A stretch of DNA of 64,000 bases, from assembly GCF_000092365.1 (NCBI RefSeq), contig NC_014218.1, positions 1-64,000 of the forward strand, given 5' to 3'. This stretch comes from Arcanobacterium haemolyticum DSM 20595. GTDB lineage: Bacteria > Actinomycetota > Actinomycetes > Actinomycetales > Actinomycetaceae. Positions 19,832 to 29,307 of the stretch are shown here, in pieces. The first letter of the stretch is position 1. Each line of letters begins with the position of its first letter. The translations under genes were made by a program, and so were the position numbers. The notes under the pieces are model-generated. The model did not search any database. It was not told the DNA's origin and saw nothing but the letters and a program-made list of their open reading frames with translations.

Positions 19832-21987
19832 CAGTATTCGATCCATTCGATTCCAGAACCAGGCAAGGTGAGTTCTCTGGTTGCGTTATCGAGCGTCACG
19901 GTTGTGGTTTGCTCGATTTCCGTATTATTCACGACGGCGATCAGGCGCTTTTCTGGGTAGTGTGCCACTTCGCAATCTGGGTTGGACGAGCTCCAGATGC
20001 TGTACTCATCTTCCTTGCCGGCGGCGAAGAAGAGCGCACGCTCAAGGAGACGAGCGTGAGTAGCAGAGTATGGTAAGCCAGAAAGGTAGACACCACGGCC
20101 GGAACCATAGTTGTTGGTAGCCAACTGGACTTCGCCATCACGATCAGATAGAACAGTGACCGATTCATTGATCGGGAACGTATTAATGATCGGATCTCCG
20201 AAATCGAGTGAATCAAGATCAATATCCTGGTTCATGAAGTGTTCGCCAGTGGTCTGCGGCCAATATTTATCCACGTTCAGACTACGGTAGACTTCCTTAT
20301 CAATACCCATCACGTCTGCAAGCTGGAAGTAACGGCCACCGTGTGTCACAGCGGTAGGCTCACCAACACCCACAAAGCCCTTACCGGAACGGACCCAGGA
20401 ACGCAGGTAAGACACGAGTTCAGAGTTAGTCCAGATGTCACCACCAGAATAGGCACTGCCTGCCGGGCCAGCGTTGATCACCACGTCAATAGACGGATCT
20501 ATTCCGTACGCTAAAACGTCGTCGAAACTCAAGAACGTCACGTTTACACGCATACCCGAAAGCGATTCAAGCAAACCGTAGTAGGAACGGTTGTACTTGT
20601 TTGGAAGCGCGTGCGCAACCGTGAATTCCTGCCACGAACGGCGCTTACCCCACGCATCCACAAACGCAACATTCAAATGGGTAGCCGACTTCTTGCCGCC
20701 GCTCCGATCATAAATATCGCGGAACTCATCGGCAATCTTCGCAACCGCGTCCACAAACGTTGGGAACTTCGCAGCCAACGAAAGGTAGCCGCCGTAACCC
20801 ATACGCTGCAACGGCGAACGTAAAATCGCGCGGCGAGCCTTACGCCAATTATCCCACGCCTCAATTGACGGATCGGCGCCCTCAAAGAACGAATCCGGGA
20901 AGAAATACGGCAAGAAACGGCCCTCATGGTAACGAACGCCCGGAATATCAGCGATCATACGGGTAGTTGAACCATCGCCAACCGAACCCACAATCGCATC
21001 CATACCCAACGTGCCAAAGTTTTCACTGTACGGCTCAGTGCCAATCCACTGATCACCCAAGAACATCATGGCTTCCTTGCCCGCGTCATGAACCAAATCC
21101 ACCATCGTTCGCATCGTTTCCTGAACGAAACGCGACGTGAAATCAAGCCAATCGCGCTGGCGCTGCGATGGGTAAACAAACGACGAACCGAACGAACCCG
21201 CATCCACAAAATCTTCTGGACGCAAACGGTAGCCGTATTCGGCCTCAAACTCAGCCAACGCGCCCGGAGAAACCGTGACCTGGAAACCAGTCCAATCCAC
21301 AATCTTCTCCTTACGTTCATTGTTGAAAATCAACGTGAACTGGTAGAAGAAGGTGGTAAAACGAACCACGTCAACATGTGGATTATCAGCCAACCACGTG
21401 CGCAACGTGGTGAACATGAAATCGCGAACCTCAGGATCACGCGGATCGAACGCGATCTCGTGCTCCTTATCGCCCCAATCGTTCGTGATGTGGTTATACA
21501 TCTGCACCGGATCCCAAATCACGTACGCCAAGAACGTCACAGTGTATTCGTGCATCGGCTTCGCGCAATGAATGTGGACAACATCAGATTGTGCATCCAA
21601 CTCCCACTCAGACGCATCCACAACATCGCCCGTGGTGCGATCAATAACTTCCCAAAACTCCGCCGGAGAAGCATCCCGATTCACCTGGAGCTGTTCCGCA
21701 AAATATGTGTCCATCAACGGAACATCAAGCGTGATATCTTCAGCAAGCGTACGCTCCGATAGCAAAAAGACCATCGGCACCGTGTGCATACGCTCTTCCA
21801 TAAAATCGTTGTGGCCACGAGTAGGGAAATAAGCAGAGTAGATGCGCTTCCCCATGGATAAAACATCGTCATCAAGATGGGTGCCATCAGAATTACGGAT
21901 AGCATCCGCACCCCACTTTTCCGCTAGAGCGCGGGAAACTTCAGCGAAATTCGATTCGCTTGGCAACGTAAAACGGCCTGTTGACAT
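19831..21987 (-). CDS. gnpA: 1,3-beta-galactosyl-N-acetylhexosamine phosphorylase (GH112)
   Basis: GH112 enzymes phosphorolyse lacto-N-biose and galacto-N-biose to galactose 1-phosphate and GlcNAc or GalNAc inside the cell. The 718-residue product has the expected (beta/alpha)8 part with VVRFTTFFYQFTLIF and MMFLGDQWIGTEPY, followed by the glutamine-amidotransferase-like domain with DVVINAGPAGSAYSGG, and a C-terminal beta domain. ATG 21987 (MSTGRFTLPSES) is preceded by GGAGG at five bases. The next gene is the matching sugar kinase. No signal peptide, so it is intracellular. Confidence 0.93.
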   Translation of the reverse strand: MSTGRFTLPSESNFAEVSRALAEKWGADAIRNSDGTHLDDDVLSMGKRIYSAYFPTRGHNDFMEERMHTVPMVFLLSERTLAEDITLDVPLMDTYFAEQLQVNRDASPAEFWEVIDRTTGDVVDASEWELDAQSDVVHIHCAKPMHEYTVTFLAYVIWDPVQMYNHITNDWGDKEHEIAFDPRDPEVRDFMFTTLRTWLADNPHVDVVRFTTFFYQFTLIFNNERKEKIVDWTGFQVTVSPGALAEFEAEYGYRLRPEDFVDAGSFGSSFVYPSQRQRDWLDFTSRFVQETMRTMVDLVHDAGKEAMMFLGDQWIGTEPYSENFGTLGMDAIVGSVGDGSTTRMIADIPGVRYHEGRFLPYFFPDSFFEGADPSIEAWDNWRKARRAILRSPLQRMGYGGYLSLAAKFPTFVDAVAKIADEFRDIYDRSGGKKSATHLNVAFVDAWGKRRSWQEFTVAHALPNKYNRSYYGLLESLSGMRVNVTFLSFDDVLAYGIDPSIDVVINAGPAGSAYSGGDIWTNSELVSYLRSWVRSGKGFVGVGEPTAVTHGGRYFQLADVMGIDKEVYRSLNVDKYWPQTTGEHFMNQDIDLDSLDFGDPIINTFPINESVTVLSDRDGEVQLATNNYGSGRGVYLSGLPYSATHARLLERALFFAAGKEDEYSIWSSSNPDCEVAHYPEKRLIAVVNNTEIEQTTTVTLDNATRELTLPGSGIEWIEY

Positions 21988-22245
21988 GGGTTCCTCCAAA
22001 AAGTTAGCAAGAAATGAACGCCTCAACATAAAGATGGAAAATCCGTTGCTGAGAGGATGCATCCTTGAATCTCCTCAACTGCAAAAATGGTAGCACAGGT
22101 AGCTGGGCTGGGAATATGTCTGAGAGAAATTGGGTTTACATTATTTTTATTTAAAGAAAGGTATATGATTTAGGGGAACTATCGCAGGCGTCACATAAAA
22201 AGGCGCTATTCGCAACCTCTAAGAATCTTCGATCGGACAAGAAAT
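21988..22245. promoter_or_regulatory. Divergent promoter region of the GH112 operon and ROK regulator
   Basis: This is the intergenic space between the minus-strand GH112-NahK operon and the plus-strand ROK regulator. It has an A/T-rich block near 22140-22175 (TTATTTTTATTTAAAG), of the kind bound by NagC-like ROK proteins. That is only a suggestion. No second copy was found to define an operator. Confidence 0.4.
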
Positions 22246-23418
22246 ATGGATGCAGAACGCAAGACGTCTACAGTGAGCGAACGGTTAATCCATCCTGCAT
22301 ATCAACTCATTAAAACAGGCGCGGCCATCCAACGGTCAGATCTTGTGCGTGAACTAAGCATCTCCCCTTCCACCGCCTCAAATCTGGTGCGTACGCTAGT
22401 AGAACGTGGGCTTGTGCGTGAAGCCGAACTACGGCGGGCCACCGGCGGGCGGCCAGCCCGCAAGCTGGAGCCTGTAGACGAAGCTGACGTGGTGGCCGTA
22501 GCTGAAATCGGCACCCGCCACATCCGCTACTGGATCGTCAATTCCCTCGAATCGATCGATGAAGCCCGCGAAATCAGTTTTGAACGCCTCGATTCACCAC
22601 GTGACACCATGGAAACAATGCTTGGGCTCTGGAATGATCTGCGCGATGAACTCTTCCCCGGCGCCAAAATCGTTGCCTACGGCATTTCCGTGAGCGCCCC
22701 CGTAGATTCCACCACGCAACGCATCATCATGCCTGCACGTATGGTTGGATGGCACGACGTCGATTTGCGGGCAATTGTGCACGAACTCACCGGGTGCCCT
22801 GCCTGGATTGAAAACGATGCCCGCGCGGCTGCCCTGGGCGAAATTCGCTCCCAAGAAGGAACCGGCACCTTTATATACATTAAAGCCGGTTCAGGTATCG
22901 GTGGTGCTCTAGTTATCAACGGTGAAGTGTTCGCTGGCGGCGGAGGTATGGCTGGAGACGTTGGGCACGCCCGCGTCACAACCGGATCGGATGTGACGTG
23001 CCCGTGCGGACGCGTCGGCTGCTTGGAAGCCGAGGCGTCCGGTGGCGCAATCCTGCGGCAGGCGCGGGAAGTGGGCCTAGAGCTGGCATCCATGAGCGAT
23101 CTGGTTCAAGCAACGATCGTGCAAACTCCAGACATCATGACCATCATTCGGCGCTCTGGTGAACTTGTTGGCAACGCGCTCAGCCCGCTTGTGAACTTCG
23201 TAAATCCAGATGAGGTGTTGGTGGGCGGATCGCTGTCCAGTATGAACACGTTCATGAGTTCTCTGCGTGCTGCCTTGTTCTCCCGCGCCAGTTCAACGGC
23301 CACAGCCAAACTGGTGATCGAACCGGCACGGCTTGGCCAAAATTCGCCGCTCATGGGCGCGGCCCGCGGAGCATACCGCGTGCTTTCTCACGAACGCGGA
23401 ACGTCTACATCAGAGTGA
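22246..23418 (+). CDS. ROK family transcriptional regulator
   Basis: The 390-residue product combines an N-terminal winged helix (about residues 20-70, IQRSDLVRELSISPSTASNLVRTLVERGLV) with a C-terminal ROK sugar-kinase-like domain. That domain has AWIENDARAAALGE and a zinc motif CPCGRVGCLE (about residue 251). Divergent to the lacto-N-biose operon, it is the probable local regulator responding to an amino sugar or its phosphate. The 3' end overlaps the convergent gltS by 14 bases. Confidence 0.9.
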   Translation: MDAERKTSTVSERLIHPAYQLIKTGAAIQRSDLVRELSISPSTASNLVRTLVERGLVREAELRRATGGRPARKLEPVDEADVVAVAEIGTRHIRYWIVNSLESIDEAREISFERLDSPRDTMETMLGLWNDLRDELFPGAKIVAYGISVSAPVDSTTQRIIMPARMVGWHDVDLRAIVHELTGCPAWIENDARAAALGEIRSQEGTGTFIYIKAGSGIGGALVINGEVFAGGGGMAGDVGHARVTTGSDVTCPCGRVGCLEAEASGGAILRQAREVGLELASMSDLVQATIVQTPDIMTIIRRSGELVGNALSPLVNFVNPDEVLVGGSLSSMNTFMSSLRAALFSRASSTATAKLVIEPARLGQNSPLMGAARGAYRVLSHERGTSTSE

Positions 23419-24640
23419 GGAAGCTTGTGATGGTGAGGATGTTGAAGAAATCGATGAACATCCCGCCAACTACAGGCAGAACGAAGAACGCGGTGGGGGC
23501 AGGGCCGTACTTGCGCGCGATCGCTTCCATGTTTGCCATGCCGTTTGGCGTGGCGCCCATAGAGAATCCGACGTGGCCGGCAACCAGTACGGCGGCGTCG
23601 TACGTTGCGCCCATCGCATGGAACGTGACGTAACGCGTGTAGAGCGCGGTAAGAAGCATCTGCGCAAGCAGGAGAACGCCTAGCGCGATCGCCAATGAAC
23701 CAAGTTCCCACAGTTTCACAGACATGAGTGCCATGGAAAGGAAGATGCTGAGCGTAACCGTGCCGAGCATGTCGATTTCCTGGTGTGGCACGAGTTCTTT
23801 GGCGCCGCTTTCTTCGCCACCTTCGCGCTTGAATCGGTTATCTGAGTACCAGCGTGCGAAGATTCCGCAGATCATCGGACCAATGTAGGCAGGGAATTGT
23901 GCCATTGAGGTCCAGTTGCCCACCAGTAAGTTCAGGCCGTCAGTCACATAACTTCCAACGAACATGGCTACGAGCAGGGACATGAAGCCGGTGAGCACAC
24001 GTTCCGCGTCAAGTGCGTGGATTTTTTCGTGGAGGAACGAATCGTCGAAAGGCGCGTTATCGTGAAGATCGATGAGGTTACGACGACGTAGCAGGCGAGT
24101 TGTAATCGGCCCACCCATCAACGAACCGGCAACCAAACCAAAAGTAGCTGCAGTGTAGGCGATCGATTCGGCGCCTTCGAAGCCGGCCGCTTGAACCAGA
24201 GGAGCAATACCCGCTGATGTTCCGTGGCCTCCGCTCATCGCGGTTGACCCAACCATCAAAGCCAGCGGACCCGGCAAATCAAGAATCGGAGCCAATCCCA
24301 AAACGATCAGGTTTTGGGCAATAACTAGACCCAGCGCAACCAACAAGAACGTGGCAACTTTCGGGCCCGCTTGACGCAAAACTATCGGGCTCGCGCCAAA
24401 TCCGATCGACGTGAAGAAGAGAATCATGAAGAAATTCTGCAACGTGGTATCGAACTGAAAAGATACCGTTTCAGTAAGGTAAAAGATCAAATTAACGATG
24501 GCAAACGTGAAGCCGCCAATCACTGGTGCAGGGATGGCGAAGCGTTCGAAAAATGAGATGCGGTTCCGGAGGGAACGGCCGAAGAACAGCAAGAGAACGG
24601 CGAAACCTATTGTTTGAATCATCGAAAATTCAATCGTCAT
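23405..24640 (-). CDS. gltS: Sodium/glutamate symporter GltS
   Basis: An integral membrane symporter with about ten to twelve hydrophobic segments and GltS hallmarks: SGGHGTSAGIAPL in the first half and SMGATPNGMANM near the C-terminus, the two related glycine-rich re-entrant motifs. I start at ATG 24640 (MTIEFSMIQTIGF, 411 residues) with AGAGG upstream. The longer ORF upstream has no ribosome site. A catabolic link with the GH112 operon is not evident. Confidence 0.93.
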   Translation of the reverse strand: MTIEFSMIQTIGFAVLLLFFGRSLRNRISFFERFAIPAPVIGGFTFAIVNLIFYLTETVSFQFDTTLQNFFMILFFTSIGFGASPIVLRQAGPKVATFLLVALGLVIAQNLIVLGLAPILDLPGPLALMVGSTAMSGGHGTSAGIAPLVQAAGFEGAESIAYTAATFGLVAGSLMGGPITTRLLRRRNLIDLHDNAPFDDSFLHEKIHALDAERVLTGFMSLLVAMFVGSYVTDGLNLLVGNWTSMAQFPAYIGPMICGIFARWYSDNRFKREGGEESGAKELVPHQEIDMLGTVTLSIFLSMALMSVKLWELGSLAIALGVLLLAQMLLTALYTRYVTFHAMGATYDAAVLVAGHVGFSMGATPNGMANMEAIARKYGPAPTAFFVLPVVGGMFIDFFNILTITSFLTLM

Positions 24641-24748
24641 AAATACCTCTTTCACATCGGGTAGGTACCAGAAAAACCGATACTTCTCTTTGCAAACTAT
24701 CACAAAACCATCCCATCCCACTATCATGTTCCTCTCTCAGAGCAGAAT

Positions 24749-25372
24749 GTGGGACGCCCACAGCGCATGGCTATCTTTCTGCACGGTAAGATGCTTCCCG
24801 TGCGTGATCTATCTTTTGAAACACTTTCCGTGATCGAATCTGCCACTATACGTGCCGATATGATCGATTTTTGGCAGCGAAACACTGAGGCGGGTGCAGC
24901 CATCGGTGCACAAGCTGGAGATCCCCTATCTCACTATGAGGCTTTGCTTGCTGACCATGAAAAAGCTATGGCTGAAGGCAAAGCGTGGCTGTGTGTGATG
25001 CGTGATGCGGATTCTGGTGATTTGCTTGGTTTTGCGTGGTGGGCGCTTGGGGTTCCGGAAGGGCAGCCGGAGCACATTGCCACGATTAAACGCCTCCAGC
25101 TCCATCCGGAACGCCAGGGTGAAGGGCTGGGCAAGGCATTACTGGATTACCTGCATTCAGAGAGCGTACTGAATAGGCTTGGGGATCAGGTTGATTTCTT
25201 ACACCTGCAGTTCCGTGCTGGGCGCGGGCTTGGCCGGTTGTATGCCAAGTATGGGTATGAGATGAATCTCCGCTGGGATATGATCCGCAAGAATGAGGCA
25301 GGGGAATACGACGGCTGGATCGAAATGATCCGCCGCCGTGACGGCCAACCTATGCCTGAGGTTCGCTGGTAG
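24749..25372 (+). CDS. GNAT family N-acetyltransferase
   Basis: A 207-residue protein with the GNAT fold. It shows an acetyl-CoA-binding loop LQLHPERQGEGLGKALLDYL (about residues 112-131), preceded by a beta-strand region and followed by FRAGRGLGRLYAKYGYE. Substrate unknown. The start is GTG 24749. An in-frame ATG at 24767 is equally possible. Its last 23 bases overlap the 3' end of the convergent TetR gene. Confidence 0.85.
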   Translation: MGRPQRMAIFLHGKMLPVRDLSFETLSVIESATIRADMIDFWQRNTEAGAAIGAQAGDPLSHYEALLADHEKAMAEGKAWLCVMRDADSGDLLGFAWWALGVPEGQPEHIATIKRLQLHPERQGEGLGKALLDYLHSESVLNRLGDQVDFLHLQFRAGRGLGRLYAKYGYEMNLRWDMIRKNEAGEYDGWIEMIRRRDGQPMPEVRW

Positions 25373-26057
25373 GTGTGATTGGGCGTGTGAGCCGTACAAG
25401 TAGTTGCGGCAATACACGTACCAGATATTCGGTGAGGTTCGTTTTTCCTTCGGAGAGCGCCAGGTTCATGGAGCGTTCTGCGGCTGCAAGAATGAGTTCG
25501 GTGGTGTCATCGAGCGGCAAAATATATTCGCGGCCGATAGCAGCGATGTTGACTTCGAGTGCATGCCCGAGTTCTTCTTTGAATGCGTTTGCGCCTTCAC
25601 GAAGTGGCGTATCTTTGTCTTCTGAGCGCGCAAGATAGATGGTTAATTCCATCGCAAGCAGGTAGAAATCGCGAGAAAGCGGGAGTGCATCGAGGATGCG
25701 TTGTGCCAGTTTTCCGACTGCGGTGATGGTTGCGTCTTCTGAGGTTTCGCGGGCACTGGCGATATCTTCTGATGAGAAGGTTTTGTTCATGGCGATCATG
25801 ATGCTAGCCCATTGGTTATCTGCCAATGTTTGGATGAAATGATCCATGTCTGCAAAGTTCGAATAGAAGGCGCCACGGGAAAAATCGGCACGTTCGCAAA
25901 TATCCCCGACACTTGTTCCCAAGATACCTTTTTCGATAATCAGAACAGAGCCTGCATCTAACAGTTTAGTGCGGGTGCGTTTTCTGCGTGGTGATAAGGG
26001 TGTGGCAGCGAGCTTTGTGATCGTTTGGCGCCGAAGTGATCTGGTGTGGATTTCCAT
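25350..26057 (-). CDS. TetR family transcriptional regulator
   Basis: The 235-residue product has a TetR helix-turn-helix at about residues 30-75 (TRTKLLDAGSVLIIEKGILGTSVGDICERADFSRGAFYSNFADMDHF), with an unremarkable ligand-binding C-terminal region. GGAG lies five bases before the ATG. It is transcribed divergently from the YhgE/Pip gene, with two palindromic sites between the genes, so that gene is its probable target. Confidence 0.9.
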   Translation of the reverse strand: MEIHTRSLRRQTITKLAATPLSPRRKRTRTKLLDAGSVLIIEKGILGTSVGDICERADFSRGAFYSNFADMDHFIQTLADNQWASIMIAMNKTFSSEDIASARETSEDATITAVGKLAQRILDALPLSRDFYLLAMELTIYLARSEDKDTPLREGANAFKEELGHALEVNIAAIGREYILPLDDTTELILAAAERSMNLALSEGKTNLTEYLVRVLPQLLVRLTRPITPTSEPQA

Positions 26058-26099
26058 GTGGACTCCTTTATCTACTGGAGATTAGTCTACCCCATCACT

Positions 26100-26143
26100 C
26101 GATACAGGTGTGTATTGAACGGTTTGGATACATAGGTGTATCG
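26100..26143. promoter_or_regulatory. Two putative TetR operators
   Basis: CGATACAGGTGTGTATTG (26100-26117) and GGATACATAGGTGTATCG (26126-26143) share the palindrome GATACA-N4-TGTAT(C/T). Centres are 26 bases apart. They lie between the divergent TetR and YhgE/Pip genes, 34-77 bases before the latter's start. Operator function is inferred from symmetry and position. Confidence 0.6.
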
Positions 26144-26176
26144 TTTCGGGTGGATAAGGCAAAAGGAGAATCGATC

Positions 26177-29101
26177 ATGATGACACGTTTGAAGGGGCCA
26201 CGTTTAGGAACCGCGATTGTTATTTTCGCGGTAGCGTTGATCCCGTTGCTATACGCAGGCTTACTCACGATGACGTACCAGAACCCCACGAATCGCCTCT
26301 ACACAATGACGGCAGCGATCGTGAACGAGGATCAGCCATACTCTGGCACACTGGTAACCGGTACGCAAGAAACGTTTTCGCTTGGGCGCGAATTGAGCGA
26401 CGCCCTAGTTCACCCCGAATCTGGCGAAGATGTGGGTTTCACCTGGAAAACCATGGATCGTGATGAAGCTACGCGCCGTCTGAACGACGAACGAGTGCGC
26501 GCGATCCTCTACATTCCGCGCGATTTTTCCAAGAACGTTGCGAAGATTGGTACAGACATCGGTTCGTCTGCCACACAAGAGTTGCGTTTAGTAACCGACG
26601 ACGGCGTGAACTACCTAGCCGGCACCATGGCGAAAACCGTATCTGAGGCCATGACGAACCGTATCAATGAACGCGGAGCCACACGGATCACTGATCGCCT
26701 GCTCGTCTCCATTGAAAAAGTACGCACCGGTTTGACTTCTGCTGCAGACGGTTCTGCTACCCTGGCCGACGGCACAACCAAATTGACCGATGGCACTAAG
26801 AAGTTTGCCGATGGGCTTGGGGAACTCTCCCGAGGAACAGGTGAGCTTTCGCGAGGAACTGGCCGCCTCGTCGTCGGCATGAATGACCTTGCCAACGGAA
26901 CCGTGACCTTAAGTGACGGACTCACGCGACTCAACGCCGGAGCCGGGCGCGCCGCTGATGGTTCTGGGAAACTATCTGCAGGTTTAACCGACCTGAGTGC
27001 AGGGATCACTAAAGCGAAAAACGGAACCGCGGACGTGAAAAACGGCGCCGATCAACTAGCCGGTGGAATCCACCAACTCACCGCTCATGCAGGCCAACTA
27101 GGCGATGGCGTAACTAAACTAGACCAAGGAGCACAACAACTTCTGCCAGGAATCAACGCATATACTGCAGGTGTTGACCAAGCGCAGGCAGGAAGCGCCA
27201 AACTCGCAGGCGCCGCTGCAGCACTACCTGACGCCCTCAATAACATGAGTGACGGCGTAGGAAAACCCGGAGACTACACTCCTACTAATCCAGAATCAGC
27301 CACCAAGAGCCTCACAGCTGGAGCTGAAGCCCTCAACGCAGGACTAAATAAACTACATTCTGGTGTTACTCAACCGAATGGCACCACCCCTTCCTTGCAA
27401 CAAGGAGCAACTCAATTAGCAGGACTAACTAAGCTACTGACCGACTCGCTTTCTATGATTGATACTAGCGATGTTCAGAAGCTTGGAGCCGGAGCTAAAG
27501 ACCTACTGCAAACAACGAATTCCTACACCGAAAGTGTGGATAAGTTGGCGCAAGGATGCGAACCTAAGACGTCGGAAACTTGTGTTGGCCTCCAGAAACT
27601 TGCTGAAACCTCAGGAAAATTACGTGCCGGAACGAAAGTTGTTGAACAAGGCGCATTTTCAGTCACAACCAAAATCCAAGGCTTCGAACCGTTTACCAAA
27701 ATCATGGCGAAACTGACCGAAGGAACCCAAGGACTCAAGCAAGGAATTGACCAGGTAGCAGACGGATCCGCACAACTTCGCGACGGAAGCGCCAAACTCA
27801 CCCAAAGCCTCGCTCAAGCAAGCCAAGGGATAGGTGAGTTGAAGAAGAAGGTGGGAACGGCGTCGTCGGCAGGAGACGGAACTCTGCTCGGTGGAATCAA
27901 CGATCTCAACGCGGGACTCACCAAGATCAGCGGAACCAACGCCGCGCAATCGGAGAAACTGCGCGCCGGAACGCGGGCGCTTGCCGACGGAATTGGGAAA
28001 ATGAACGGGAAACTGCCCGAACTGACAGCGGGCGTCATCAAACTGGACCAAGGTGCCGGAAAACTTTCTGCTGGAATGGGCGAACTGTCCTCCGGAATGA
28101 CCGCGCTTTCTGACGGAGCAAACACGGCGGCAGGAAAGTCGCGCGAACTGGCCACCGGCTTGGGTGAGTTGAAGAATGGGGTGGAAACGGCGTCGAACGG
28201 AGCGAATAAACTCGCGTCTGGAAGCCAAAGCGCGAAAGACGGCGTGCAGGCACTCGATCAAGGTGCCCACAAACTCGACGCGGGTGCTGCCGAAGCTGCC
28301 ACCAAAGCAGGCGAACTCGGCGGCGCCGCAACGAAACTCAACGACGGAGCCCACAAACTCCACGACGGCCTAGCAGCAGGCGCCCACAAAATTCCGCAAC
28401 TGACCACGCCACAACAAAAGAACGTGGCCGAAACCGCTGGAAAAGTCGTGCACGTGCAACCTGTACGCGAACACGCCGTAGCAAACAACGGGGCGGGATT
28501 CACGCCAATGTTCATGTCGCTGGCACTGTGGGTGGGAACAATCGCGCTCTTCCTTGTGCTACCGGCGCTCGATCACGACGAACGTGCGCGCGGCCGCTGG
28601 GTGCGAGCAGTAACGCGACCTGCGGTAACTGCAACGTTGCTCGCGATCGTTCAAGCAGTAATCATGATGGTTGTTGTAAACGCGATGGGTGAGCTCCATG
28701 CGGCAAACCTGGTTGGGTTGAGTGCTCTCGCTGTGCTTGCCAGCATCTGCTTCATGGCGATCAACCAGGCGTGCGTGGCTGCGTTCGCGTTCCGTGGCCG
28801 CTTCCTATCGATCGTGTTGCTCAGTTTGCAGATCACATCCATGGGTGCAACGTTCCCGATCGAAACCGCGCCGCGATTCTTCCAGTGGATCCATTGGTTC
28901 CTGCCGATGAGTGATACGCAACTTGCGTTCCGTTCGCTCATCGCCGGTGGGGGTGTGGATGGCATAGTTGGGAAAACAGTCCTAGTACTTGTGTTCTGGA
29001 CTGTGGTTTCGTTTACCATCAGTCTATTTGCCTCAAAAGTGAGGATTGTGCGGAATAGTCCGCGTGTTCACGACGAGGCACTTGCCCCTACTGCCGGTTG
29101 A
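26177..29101 (+). CDS. YhgE/Pip family membrane protein
   Basis: A 974-residue membrane protein of the YhgE/Pip (phage infection protein) family, related to ABC-2-type permeases. It has one N-terminal membrane helix (TAIVIFAVALIPLLYAGLL) and an extracellular region of about 700 residues dominated by iterated D-G-A/S-x-x-L units (repeats of LADGTTKLTDG type). The C-terminus has five or six membrane helices. ATG 26177 follows AAGGAG at eight bases. Role uncertain: related TetR-linked proteins are associated with envelope stress or export. Proteins of this family served as phage receptor components in lactococci and bacilli. Confidence 0.88.
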   Translation: MMTRLKGPRLGTAIVIFAVALIPLLYAGLLTMTYQNPTNRLYTMTAAIVNEDQPYSGTLVTGTQETFSLGRELSDALVHPESGEDVGFTWKTMDRDEATRRLNDERVRAILYIPRDFSKNVAKIGTDIGSSATQELRLVTDDGVNYLAGTMAKTVSEAMTNRINERGATRITDRLLVSIEKVRTGLTSAADGSATLADGTTKLTDGTKKFADGLGELSRGTGELSRGTGRLVVGMNDLANGTVTLSDGLTRLNAGAGRAADGSGKLSAGLTDLSAGITKAKNGTADVKNGADQLAGGIHQLTAHAGQLGDGVTKLDQGAQQLLPGINAYTAGVDQAQAGSAKLAGAAAALPDALNNMSDGVGKPGDYTPTNPESATKSLTAGAEALNAGLNKLHSGVTQPNGTTPSLQQGATQLAGLTKLLTDSLSMIDTSDVQKLGAGAKDLLQTTNSYTESVDKLAQGCEPKTSETCVGLQKLAETSGKLRAGTKVVEQGAFSVTTKIQGFEPFTKIMAKLTEGTQGLKQGIDQVADGSAQLRDGSAKLTQSLAQASQGIGELKKKVGTASSAGDGTLLGGINDLNAGLTKISGTNAAQSEKLRAGTRALADGIGKMNGKLPELTAGVIKLDQGAGKLSAGMGELSSGMTALSDGANTAAGKSRELATGLGELKNGVETASNGANKLASGSQSAKDGVQALDQGAHKLDAGAAEAATKAGELGGAATKLNDGAHKLHDGLAAGAHKIPQLTTPQQKNVAETAGKVVHVQPVREHAVANNGAGFTPMFMSLALWVGTIALFLVLPALDHDERARGRWVRAVTRPAVTATLLAIVQAVIMMVVVNAMGELHAANLVGLSALAVLASICFMAINQACVAAFAFRGRFLSIVLLSLQITSMGATFPIETAPRFFQWIHWFLPMSDTQLAFRSLIAGGGVDGIVGKTVLVLVFWTVVSFTISLFASKVRIVRNSPRVHDEALAPTAG

Positions 29102-29307
29102 TATTTCAGTGGATGTGCACGAATGTGCAGTGTGATGATTTAACGAAGAAAAGTCTCACGTTTTACAAACGTTGGGAAATCAACGAAAAGTAAGGGTATC
29201 GAAATATACTTACGGAAATCGTGGGATTTGTTCGTTTTGCCGTTTGTTAATATCGCTAGGTTATCTGACAATGGAATCATTCCATTACTTTTGTCCTAGG
29301 AGAACAT

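Noticed and set aside
26760-28400. Repeats in the YhgE/Pip gene as DNA-level tandem repeats
   Set aside because: The periodicity is at the protein level (D-G-x-x-x-L units). The DNA units are diverged, so no slippage-prone tandem repeat is evident.
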